Part shown: positions 54,201-60,322 of the stretch, one piece after another
Layout of the letters: each line of letters opens with the position of its first letter
Numbering within the stretch: position 1 is the first letter of the stretch
Assembly: GCA_002633005.1 (NCBI GenBank)
Contig: NMRA01000020.1
Coordinates: 1,076,803-1,140,802, forward strand
Reading direction: 5' to 3'
Length of the DNA stretch: 64,000 nucleotides
Source: Phoronis australis
Taxonomy: Eukaryota > Phoronida > Phoronidae
Program-made: the position numbers and the translations under genes
The notes under the pieces: model-generated
What the model saw: the letters and a program-made list of their open reading frames with translations, nothing else
What the model was told of the DNA's origin: nothing
The model's database searches: none

Positions 54201-56651
54201 TGTTAAAAGCATCATAGAAATTATCCGGCTTTTGAATTCAAATACATCAATTTTTTTTTTATAAATATGTGGACGCATTATGCCATCATCTCTGTCCATC
54301 CGGCATCCATCCGGTGTGCGCTGCTCTATCTCCAAAACCCTTTGACGTATGTTCATGAAATTTTGTACATATGTTCCTTTTAAAGATCCGACTGCCGGTG
54401 TGCTCCCTAGTGGTAATTTTAGTTTTTACGTTAACTTTATCTCTGTACATTCAGAGGTCCTCAATGTCTTTTCATAAAATATGGCATCTAGGCATTCATT
54501 AGTGAGATGATGCTATCCTCCCATTATCAGATGGTCTCCACATAGTTTGCGCCACCTAGTGGCCATTTTTACTGTTTTCGAGTCTGTTTTTTGGCATCCA
54601 CCCCTCTGTCAACCAGTGTTCTTACTAAGAAAAGAACGGCTGACAATGATTTTCCAACGACTTCAACTACTGTGGCACCTCTTAGTGGCAGTTTTTGTTT
54701 TGCGCCCATGGCTGTATCTCCTAAACTGTGCAAGATTTTTACTAAAATTTGCAAGATTAGTGTATTTATATGAATATGTATATACGGATGACCATGACTT
54801 TCGGATGGATCTGACTATTGGTATGCCCCCTAGTAGCAATAGTTTTTTACGTAACTTTACCTATCTGCAAAGGTCCTCGACGGATTTTCATAAAATTTGG
54901 AATATAGGCATATATTGGTGAGATGACACTATCTTCCGGTTTTTGGATGGAATGGAGGTATTTTGAGCCATCTGGTGGTCATTTTTGCTGTTTTTGAGTC
55001 CACACTCTATCAACCAAACCATTCTAAGGATGATTTAGGTGAATTGGTGTATATGTTCTCAGTGTGAAGAAGACAGTAGACGATCACAACTTCAACTACT
55101 GTGGCGCCTCCTAGTGGTAGTTTTGTTTTGCTCCGAGTTGCTATAATTGTTCAATGATAAATGCAGCCATTTTGATTATTTGTAGTATACTGTAACAGGA
55201 AATTTCAGAGGTGATATAACTTAATAGCACTCGTGATATTCCTGTGATTTCCGTAATTTAATATGTGTCAGAATTCTGGCAAGTAAATTTCTCGTCACTA
55301 AGCCTCAAATGACTAAACTGATTAGTGCCGTCTTGAGGCTTGGAGACGAGGTTGAGTCGTCTCTTTCATGACACAGTTGATAAGTTTCCAGCAACATTTT
55401 CGGAATATCAAAACCCGGGAGAGGTCATTGCGCATTTTGGTACAAAATGATTCCAAAGTGAGAAGTGGCCCAATTTCCAGAATTTTCCGTATCATACCTG
55501 TCGACTACATATCCGAGTTTTGTTAATGGCTGTTCAAATTCACTTGTCAGGTCATTGCATGGGCCAGTTCAGTCAGCAACAGAGGCAGCTGGGCTCCTGT
55601 ATCCTCCCATGAATGCCCAGACTCTGTGACAGCAATAGCAGTCTATGCGGAATGCTTGCAAGATGGAAGGTATAAAATCTATTTTAACCCAAAATATTTT
55701 GTATCCACGCTGCCTGGATAATTACTCTTGTTTTTACATTTATTTAATATTAATTAATGATTTGATGATTTTTATGATCATTTTGTTAATTTTTTGTTTG
55801 TTTGTTTTGTGATGTTTAAATTGTTTCATTCAAATGAGATGGCGAGATGTTGCATTGACTAGTCTTTGGACAAGACTTTTAACAACATTTAATATGGTAA
55901 CTTGCTCATTTCCTTCTTTTCTGATTAGTTATTTAGTGGCAGCTGGTATGGACAGTGGTCACATACATTTGGTGACATGGAATGCCGAGAGTAAGGACAT
56001 CTGGAGGACACTATCCAAACTCGACAAACAGTATCCTTTTATACCTTTGACGGGACATTTCCATGCTCAGAAAATGATCAACTATTTTGTTATAATACAA
56101 AGTGAGTCAAATGTCTTTGCCACTTGTACTTGTAGCTGAATTACTTTGTTTGAGGCACATTTTTTCTTCACTTCAAACAAGCCCCCTCATTTGGTAAAGT
56201 GGGCAAAAAGGTCTGCCTCGGGGAAACAAAAAGTCCGAAAAAAGTAGAAAACGAGACAAAAGTCCACTAAAAAGGCACACTAAATAGGCAGGAATTCACA
56301 CAATTCATAGCTCTGAACGTTCTCTGTTTTTTTAGTAAAAGGTTCACATTCTCAAAAATTCGAGCCCCCCTATAGGCTAGGTGCGTGCATGGTGAGTAAA
56401 ACAGTTTGTTATGAAATGAGTTGTTGCGAATGGCATGTGCTGCCCCGTGGTGGCCTTCATTTGTACTACATCACAAAAGAAATACAGCTAATTCTTTAAC
56501 TCCTGTCTTCAGACATGCCCATCACAAGACAGTCAAACGAATACAGTTCAAGAACACAAAGCATCCCTCCACAGATAAACTGATTCAATTGGCCAGTTGT
56601 GGCGCTGATCATATTGTTAGAATTTATGACATTCATCTTAACAGATTATGA
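24169..56651 (+). CDS. ELP2: Elongator complex protein 2 (ELP2), complete 20-exon gene
   Basis: ELP2 is the WD-repeat subunit of the Elp1-Elp2-Elp3 core of Elongator, which modifies wobble uridines of cytosolic tRNAs. Joining the 20 exons listed below gives 2436 nt and about 811 residues with no internal stop and matching phases at every junction, close to the usual animal length (a little over 800). It should fold as two seven-bladed WD propellers. Typical blades visible include [81 protein letters not shown] and [14 protein letters not shown]2 hallmarks include [29 protein letters not shown] and the [15 protein letters not shown] segment. The ATG has A at -3 and G at +4. Introns are all GT-AG; intron 12 is 12.9 kb and holds another gene. 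An AATAAA lies at 57047-57052. Confidence 0.97.
24295..25725 (+). other. ELP2 intron 1
   Basis: 1.4 kb. I see nothing recognisable apart from an E-box-like cluster of cacgtg motifs near 25130-25190. Confidence 0.4.
25726..25810 (+). CDS. ELP2: ELP2 exon 2
   Basis: Acceptor tttgtctgtag, donor gtgagt. Encodes [20 protein letters not shown], the first WD GH-dipeptide region. Phase 0 in, phase 1 out. Confidence 0.93.
26440..27060. repeat. Repeat family B copy (ELP2 intron 2)
   Basis: Shares with 54260-55140 the recurring blocks tgccacctggtggc, gccccctagtg, tttttacatttgcctctat and tttcatgaaatttggcaaatag, in the same order. It carries CTCF-like motifs at about 26477 and 26791 and a weaker one at 26929. 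Confidence 0.55.
27371..27441 (+). CDS. ELP2: ELP2 exon 3
   Basis: Acceptor tttgtatttttag, donor gtagga. Encodes [17 protein letters not shown], closing a WD repeat. Phase 1 in, phase 0 out. Confidence 0.93.
27773..27929 (+). CDS. ELP2: ELP2 exon 4
   Basis: Acceptor ttttacacag, donor gtaagc. Encodes LTGHSSSV at the start and [13 protein letters not shown] at the end, a full WD repeat. Confidence 0.93.
28577..28660 (+). CDS. ELP2: ELP2 exon 5
   Basis: Acceptor cttactttgcag, donor gtaagt. Encodes [18 protein letters not shown]. Phase 1 in and out. Confidence 0.9.
28985..29060. repeat. Repeat family B fragment (ELP2 intron 5)
   Basis: The segment catccttctggcatcc...tatctccaaaaccttgtgatgaatgtttgtgaaattttgtgg parallels tatctccaaaaccctttgacg...tgttcatgaaattttgtac at 54330-54370. 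Confidence 0.45.
29738..29802 (+). CDS. ELP2: ELP2 exon 6
   Basis: Acceptor cttcattgtag, donor gtgagt. Encodes [20 protein letters not shown]. Phase 1 in, phase 0 out. Confidence 0.93.
30091..30157 (+). CDS. ELP2: ELP2 exon 7
   Basis: Acceptor ggtttgcttag, donor gtgagt. Encodes [16 protein letters not shown]. Phase 0 in, phase 1 out. Confidence 0.93.
30905..31072 (+). CDS. ELP2: ELP2 exon 8
   Basis: Acceptor ctttcttgtcag, donor gtacta. Encodes [16 protein letters not shown] and a hydrophilic linker between blades. Without splicing the frame stops 14 nt into the intron. Confidence 0.93.
31180..31400. repeat. Repeat family B fragment (ELP2 intron 8)
   Basis: Contains ctgtttctcctgaacccc, ttttacgtttgcctctgtatttttagagttcttgg and tttttatgaaattttgg, matching blocks of the 54260-55140 copy. 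Confidence 0.45.
32325..32420 (+). CDS. ELP2: ELP2 exon 9
   Basis: Acceptor ccgttatttcag, donor gtatgt. Encodes [19 protein letters not shown], a conserved ELP2 signature. Confidence 0.93.
32766..32866 (+). CDS. ELP2: ELP2 exon 10
   Basis: Acceptor tttttcttttcaag, donor gtatta. Encodes [20 protein letters not shown]. Phase 1 in, phase 0 out. Confidence 0.93.
33387..33635. repeat. Tandem repeat, about 67 bp x 4 (ELP2 intron 10)
   Basis: Four successive units share gatc(t)gtgtcagca, cagctttcaagtgcttaaa, caccacctacagaagttgac and tgtgat(t)gtgat. The third unit lacks about 12 bp. Confidence 0.85.
34506..34628 (+). CDS. ELP2: ELP2 exon 11
   Basis: Acceptor cattattttcag, donor gtaggt. Encodes [20 protein letters not shown] and [10 protein letters not shown]. 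Confidence 0.93.
34890..36010 (-). mobile_element. Possible piggyBac-like relic (ELP2 intron 11)
   Basis: The left end TTAACTCATTCGACCCTGAGCACC and the reverse complement of the right end (cactcagggcctgatgccctctgg) are loosely similar inverted ends, with TTAA on the left only. The minus strand at 35265-35340 encodes an acidic stretch ([20 protein letters not shown]), the sort seen at the N terminus of piggyBac transposases. No catalytic region is visible. Confidence 0.3.
36215..36367 (+). CDS. ELP2: ELP2 exon 12
   Basis: Acceptor ttggtgtattcag, donor gtatgt. Encodes [37 protein letters not shown]. It precedes the 12.9-kb intron. Confidence 0.93.
36441..36640 (+). repeat. Left TIR, GCCGACC-rich
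   Basis: Starts tacagcacacatcacgaa and carries many copies of gccgacc/ggtcggc, including the palindrome gccgaccggtcggc. Inverted partner at 39185-39359. Confidence 0.8.
39185..39359 (-). repeat. Right TIR, GCCGACC-rich
   Basis: Inverted partner of 36441-36640, ending gtgatttgtgctgta. Confidence 0.8.
39360..43316. other. ELP2 intron 12, sequence upstream of the nested gene
   Basis: No exon recognised. A family B fragment lies at about 42050-42240 (ctcctagaggcaattcgg). A poly-C run of about 11 followed by an unresolved base lies at 41985-41996. The 5' UTR and promoter of the nested gene must lie near the 3' end of this stretch. Confidence 0.4.
43317..44978 (+). CDS. RING finger and NHL-repeat protein (probable E3 ubiquitin ligase), single exon, nested in ELP2
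   Basis: 553 residues without introns. Residues 1-185 are polar and probably disordered. Residues 192-234 form a C3HC4 RING: C192-x2-C195, C207-x-H209, C212-x2-C215, C231-x2-C234, with [21 protein letters not shown] readable. A Ser/Pro linker (270-295) leads to a C-terminal beta-propeller (about 300-553) with NHL-type strands such as [58 protein letters not shown] and [20 protein letters not shown] plus NHL occurs in the TRIM2/3/32/71 group, but no B-box or coiled coil separates them here, closer to RING-NHL proteins such as NHLRC1/malin or TRIM32-like forms. It lies on the same strand as ELP2 inside intron 12. The ATG has AAC before it and G at +4. The first AATAAA downstream is at 45995-46000. 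Confidence 0.9.
   Translation: MATKITRWNSFNKYDGDSLGESEMRPRSSTWSETNKKPPIPRQVNKDGASREPALSRNDKSYLQRQFQLGHKAVSREKLTSKADQNLINSLQKQIQNISIPDDSKPQPKSILKKPLRREQSLESDPGGKTVKFGCGVRSSSHFDLSDLEKPTLMCADRNGNVFPLGRRRASAESSISSSNIRRVIRDELLECTICLDRLKFPKMLRCMHTFCLQCLLEVVSSEQMTSSFLCPVCRETIPVPEDGLENLPTNIYVLKLLDLVGPKTLPVYSENNEPPESPSTDSSSPPTTPGVLPDSFVKRKNFCSFKVHEQIRDLVFTCDNSYLVVACADAIRICDLSGRVLRLIRHLSLAAPSRVAVGTNFIAVIDRMEHNVKTFSLEGDLLGKTNEACKEPMSIGVNSLGEVYIASNKGEVSVFSKKLDYLREFPVSEVYRPSHMAFTRWDELIISDSWDNEIKAFDSFGNLKFMYSPRNNTEGSKKVPFNPIAADKSGMTFVADSLRSRVHVVDTHGRFCGCVATKAEGVCLPVAMATSGCGYLALADSQENIKIYKYRK
44979..46020 (+). other. Probable 3' UTR of the RING-NHL gene
   Basis: AT-rich, no open frame. The first canonical AATAAA is at 45995-46000, giving a UTR of about 1 kb if used. 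Confidence 0.4.
46021..47880. other. ELP2 intron 12, unassigned
   Basis: AT-rich sequence with a short near-palindrome (catccttaagggaagatg around 47500). I see no gene or clear repeat. Confidence 0.35.
47880..49000 (-). mobile_element. Decayed L1/Tx1-like LINE, reverse-transcriptase part
   Basis: Minus-strand readings in order: [18 protein letters not shown] (48790-48850), [18 protein letters not shown] and TPGNDS (48530-48605), [12 protein letters not shown] (48375-48415), [11 protein letters not shown] (48190-48225) and [13 protein letters not shown] (48045-48085). These correspond to the conserved blocks upstream of and within L1-type reverse transcriptases, in the right order. Several stops and frameshifts, and altered catalytic-block residues, show it is dead. 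It sits in ELP2 intron 12 just before exon 13. Confidence 0.8.
49255..49446 (+). CDS. ELP2: ELP2 exon 13
   Basis: Acceptor atttgttgttacag, donor gtaagg. Encodes [18 protein letters not shown] and [17 protein letters not shown], linking the two propellers. Confidence 0.95.
49447..50144 (+). other. ELP2 intron 13
   Basis: A moderately GC-rich stretch (49550-49880) of unknown origin; no coding content recognised. Confidence 0.35.
50145..50298 (+). CDS. ELP2: ELP2 exon 14
   Basis: Acceptor gttttatcttag, donor gtatgt. Encodes [20 protein letters not shown] and a less conserved acidic linker. A second AG five bases on is out of phase. Confidence 0.93.
50299..52105 (+). other. ELP2 intron 14
   Basis: 1.8 kb. 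Nothing recognisable apart from repeated tgtgaca words around 51550-51620. Confidence 0.35.
52106..52236 (+). CDS. ELP2: ELP2 exon 15
   Basis: Acceptor ttgtgcttttcag, donor gtgagt. Encodes [20 protein letters not shown] and the next blade start, [11 protein letters not shown]. Confidence 0.95.
52534..52717 (+). CDS. ELP2: ELP2 exon 16
   Basis: Acceptor gttttgttgacag, donor gtgaac. Encodes [19 protein letters not shown] and [13 protein letters not shown]. Confidence 0.93.
53150..53268 (+). CDS. ELP2: ELP2 exon 17
   Basis: Acceptor gtttttgctgcag, donor gtattg. Encodes [20 protein letters not shown] followed by SRDKK. Phase 1 in, phase 0 out. Confidence 0.93.
54260..55140 (+). repeat. Repeat family B, longest copy: two tandem units of about 420 bp with CTCF-like motifs
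   Basis: Two successive units (about 54400-54820 and 54823-55140) share, in order, ccctagt(g)g, ttttttacgt(t)aacttta, gaggtcctc, ttttcataaaat, gtgagatgatgctatc, gccacctagtgg, and cttcaactactgtggc(a/g)cctc. Related fragments occur at 26440-27060, 28985, 31180 and 42050. Present in ELP2 intron 17. Confidence 0.75.
55551..55669 (+). CDS. ELP2: ELP2 exon 18
   Basis: Acceptor aattcacttgtcag, donor gtataa. Encodes VIAWASSV... and [14 protein letters not shown]. Phase 2 out. Confidence 0.9.
55929..56030 (+). CDS. ELP2: ELP2 exon 19
   Basis: Acceptor ccttcttttctgattag, donor gtatcc. Encodes [18 protein letters not shown]. Phase 2 in and out. Confidence 0.9.
56176..56391 (+). mobile_element. MITE family A, copy 4 (ELP2 intron 19)
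   Basis: Shares tttggtaaagtgggcaaaaag, gaaacaaaaagtccgaaaaaa, aattcatagctctgaacg and aattcgagcccccct with the other copies. The left TIR is lost; the right end is ggtgcgtgcatg. Confidence 0.75.
56513..56651 (+). CDS. ELP2: ELP2 exon 20 (terminal)
   Basis: Acceptor actcctgtcttcag. Encodes [12 protein letters not shown] and [15 protein letters not shown], then stop TGA at 56649-56651. Confidence 0.93.
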
Positions 56652-57046
56652 CAAAAATAGAGCTATTTAAAGTCAAGATGATTAGATCTCCACTTGAAGT
56701 ATTGGGCAGACATTTAATTTCGAGATGTTTTCAGGCAGGTCTTTGAAATTCCAGCACTTTGAAAGACAAATGTTACAAGTTAGGCCAGATTAATTTTCAA
56801 TTATAGTTATTGAAGCCCCAAGTCAAGCTGAAGCTTGGTTGTGTATTTGCTGTCATTAGGCTCAGGAATTGTTTTCTGAGAAAAGTACAGTCTAGTTAAA
56901 TTACAGTTATGTTACAGTTTTTAAATTAATTTAGCTAAACAGACTTCAACATCATTCTGTAGCGATAAAAAGGCAAATTTGTCAAACTTGAGTCAGTTTA
57001 ATGTGACCTCATATTACCTAGCTGCTAATTGTTCGTTTGTGAGTGC

Positions 57047-57052
57047 AATAAA
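57047..57052 (+). terminator. Candidate ELP2 polyadenylation signal
   Basis: AATAAA 395 bp after the ELP2 stop; another near-signal (taataaag) follows at about 57114. Confidence 0.4.
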
Positions 57053-57059
57053 GTGCGTA

Positions 57060-58395
57060 GGGTACCATCTATCCAGATTTTGTTGAAAATATGCACCAAG
57101 TGAAAAGTGTGCTAATAAAGAAGTGGATATTTTGTGTTGAAATTTAGTTGAATTCCGGCACTCTCCAATGATTTTGTAGCTGAATTAACTCGTTTCAAGC
57201 GTAGTTCGTCTTCACTCTATATGGTGCTCATACCCGAGGAAATCTTTGACCAATGTTTTGACTGAACATCATATAGGTCCATGGTAAATAATATTTATTG
57301 TAAGCTGAACAAGTTGCCTTTGGACTTTTATCAATCATTAATGATTATTTTTCCACCATTTTGAGAACCACATGGCCAGAAAATGATATTGGCAATTGAT
57401 GCGTAATTCACTCTACAATCAAGCCGAGGTCCAACAAAAGTTATATGTCGCAGAGCAACAATAACGTATAATGACCTCATTACATTACTACTACAAACTG
57501 AACAATATGCTCGTTGTCATGCAGCGTAATACAACACAGCCCATCTGGTTTACATCTGCTCCTTTACTATACATGTATGTTTCAATCAACAGGTGGCAGG
57601 ACAACTGTCTGTCTGTGTGTGCTTTGATTTGGTTACAGTTACTTTGGTTACCAAACCTTTCAGAAAGATTTTGAGAGGGTTATTATATGGTAGTTAGGCT
57701 GTAGTTGAATTTAAGTTGTGTTATGGTTAAACACATTTGAAGAGTTCCCACTATGCATTTTCTTAGTTTTTGAGGTTTCAGTTAGCTAATATGAAATGAA
57801 TACCATAAAATCTAACTAAATAAGCACATTTTATGTCAAATTGTTGGGAATCATAGTTTTAAAGAAAAATTGTTATTTTCAAGTTTCGCACATTCCCGCC
57901 AATTGATTCAATGGGTGGAAGAAATTTGGTCACTTGACAATGGTGGAACGCAGCAGATCAGAAGACGAGGATGATTTTGAGCTAGAACTGGAAATTATTA
58001 TGCAGACAGAGAGGAAAGTGGATCCGGGCATCACACTCAAGTACTTGAATAATCGGACAATGAATTCGGTTTCCTACTTAGCGAACTTTCGTCGGCTTTG
58101 AGGCCGTATGGACTTGACCCACTTGCACGAGAAATGCTGTAGACATGTGTGAGCCACAAGCAACTTAGGCTGAACCAAGGAGTGGTCAATATTCACAAAA
58201 CAGACGCACTAATTAGTAATCACTGACAAAGGCCATGACAGTAAACCTGGGTCACTCGTATTCACTATTGCACACATCGCATAAGCCTTCTAGTCATAGC
58301 ACTCGATCTGGATCGGAGTCGAGGGCCTGGCATCACTCGCCCTAGAGTGGAACCAGTTTGTTCGTTATTTATAACATTTTGCAAATACACTTACA
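57060..58395. other. Intergenic, no gene recognised
   Basis: Contains a 53-codon frame (57940-58101) with an acidic start (MVERSRSEDEDDFELELE) that I cannot place. Confidence 0.3.
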
Positions 58396-58399
58396 AGGT

Positions 58400-58600
58400 G
58401 GCGAGTCCTTCATCGTAACACGCTTTTGCGTTTGTCAAACCAGGATTCCTTGAAATGTGCCGAACAAAGTGTGGCTCCGACTGAATCGGCATGTTCTACA
58501 CTGACATTCAACACTCTCGTACTGCACACAAACCGATGCCATTTCTGTGCAACTGTCACGTCTAGGAAAATTAAGTTGCTGTTAACTGCAACCTCCACAA
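58400..58600 (-). pseudogene. THAP-domain fragment
   Basis: The minus strand reads AQKWHRFVCSTR ... GATLCSAHFKESWFDKRK, which has the W, the R/K-rich turn and the CSxHFxxxxF motif of the C-terminal half of a THAP domain. The frame then stops, and the continuation (YDEGLATL before a gtaagt) is in another frame. The first Cys pair is not recognised upstream. It could be a transposon relic or a degraded host exon. Confidence 0.5.
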
Positions 58601-60136
58601 ATGCATCTTTTCGTGTCTGAAAAAGGCAGTTCTCCGTGGACTTTCCTCACAACTCCTCAGTATCGCATTGGTAAAAACAACAACGGAGACGGTCTTCCAC
58701 CCATTACGTACAAACTCGATAATAGAAAAATATTTTTTTTGAAAAATTTGGCTCGTTTTTTCAGCAGGTCATACTTAAGGTTATTACATTAAAATTAATT
58801 TAAAAAATGTTTTTGAGACTGACAAAGAGTCGTGATGGGAACTCTAAGATATGGCATTCAGAAGTGTTTGAGATAATTAGTCATATGGATTCAGAGACAC
58901 AAGTATTAAAACAATCTCCCATAAGATCACTGGGTTTTATTTAATTATAGAAATATTATCACAGCACATATTAACTCTTGACTTCCTCCTACACAAATAA
59001 AATTAAACAGAAACTCATATTGAATAGTCTTCAACAATATATTAATTTGTAAACAACGTTGGACTACTCAGACTAAAATTTGTTCTAAATTAAGTTCCCC
59101 AAATGATGAATCGCTAACATTCTGTACAAAAACAACAAAGTTCAAGGTTCCCAGTGAGCCGACTAGGTAGTCCTGATACTGCATGTGAAGCAATTGTGCT
59201 TAGTTCCTCTCCCTTACAATGAGGTAGGTTTTTACTACAGCAATAAGATTTTTAAAAATGTTCTTGGAATGTTTATGTTCAGTTGAGCAACTTGTATCGG
59301 TTTGTCACCGATCAAATGTTATGGGAAAAGTTTGTATTTTGTCCTGTCCTTGTGCTGAAAGCGCCAACTTCAAAGCATACCAAGTCGGTTCACTTTTTCA
59401 CACCGGCAATCTGTTCCTCTTTTCACTCCTCTGAGAAAGAAGTGCATGTCAGATGCCACGGTTGCAATAGACCAGTCGTTGAAGATGGATTGAAACTTAA
59501 AGACAGATCTCTTGAATAGCATCACCACTTGGTGCCAAGTGACTAGCCTTTTCTCCAGCTCCCTTTCAGACTGCACCGCAACTTCGATTGCGGTTGGATA
59601 ATCTAGAGACAACCCAATAATTGAAGGGTTTGGACTGAATTAGGCACTTTCAGACCAGCTGGGACCATATAAAACCCACATATTTGTTCAGTTTAGAGCA
59701 GTTCAATTATTCTTTTCAGCAACGTAATTATTTGGTCCACTTTTGCTAAGATTTTATACATCTATGTGAAATCGGCTCACAAGTGACCTGGCTGACTTTT
59801 AGAATTTTCTTACATAATAACCTCTGCTTTGGGGATTGGGTGCAGTGACCTGTGAATACACTTGTTCGGGGCTACATGACGTGTGTATTCCAATTGTGGA
59901 TCTTGAGTGGCTTTGTGTTCAAGTTCCGAACTAACGTGAGTTTTAACACACTAAGTTTTCCACAATTTTCCATTTCTAGGGTGGCGCATGTTGGCAGTAA
60001 TTTTTCTCTAACTTGCTTTATCTTAATTTGAAGATACGCACTACTGTGCCTTCTTACGTCACAGTCTCACTTCAAGGTCATGGCCCAGTGAAACCTGAAC
60101 CTGGCATTGGTTATAATGATTGCTGGCAGTTGGCAA
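58601..60136. other. Intergenic between convergent genes
   Basis: No supported gene. The overlapping frames at 59283-59519 (+) and 59370-59612 (-) lack domains. The 3' UTR of the minus-strand gene presumably extends below 60137. Confidence 0.35.
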
Positions 60137-60322
60137 CTAATTTAAAAGATCTCCTATACTAAGTCCTTGCAAGGCATTGCCTGTGAGCTCCAGACCAGTG
60201 TCAGGCATGTGTTGTGCCTGACTGTCATTGGTACGTAGAGGTCTTGTCACTCTAGTCGTTGTGTTTGGTTGAGATCGTCTGGAAGCTGGAGGCCCTGAGC
60301 CAAGGAACAGATCTTGAGATCC
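60137..60322 (-). CDS. Ser/Pro-rich protein, terminal exon d
   Basis: Acceptor gtgattatttgcag. 61 codons starting GSQDLFLGSGPPASRRSQPN and ending in LQGLSIGDLLN and a TAG stop. Confidence 0.65.
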   Translation of the reverse strand, partial: GSQDLFLGSGPPASRRSQPNTTTRVTRPLRTNDSQAQHMPDTGLELTGNALQGLSIGDLLN

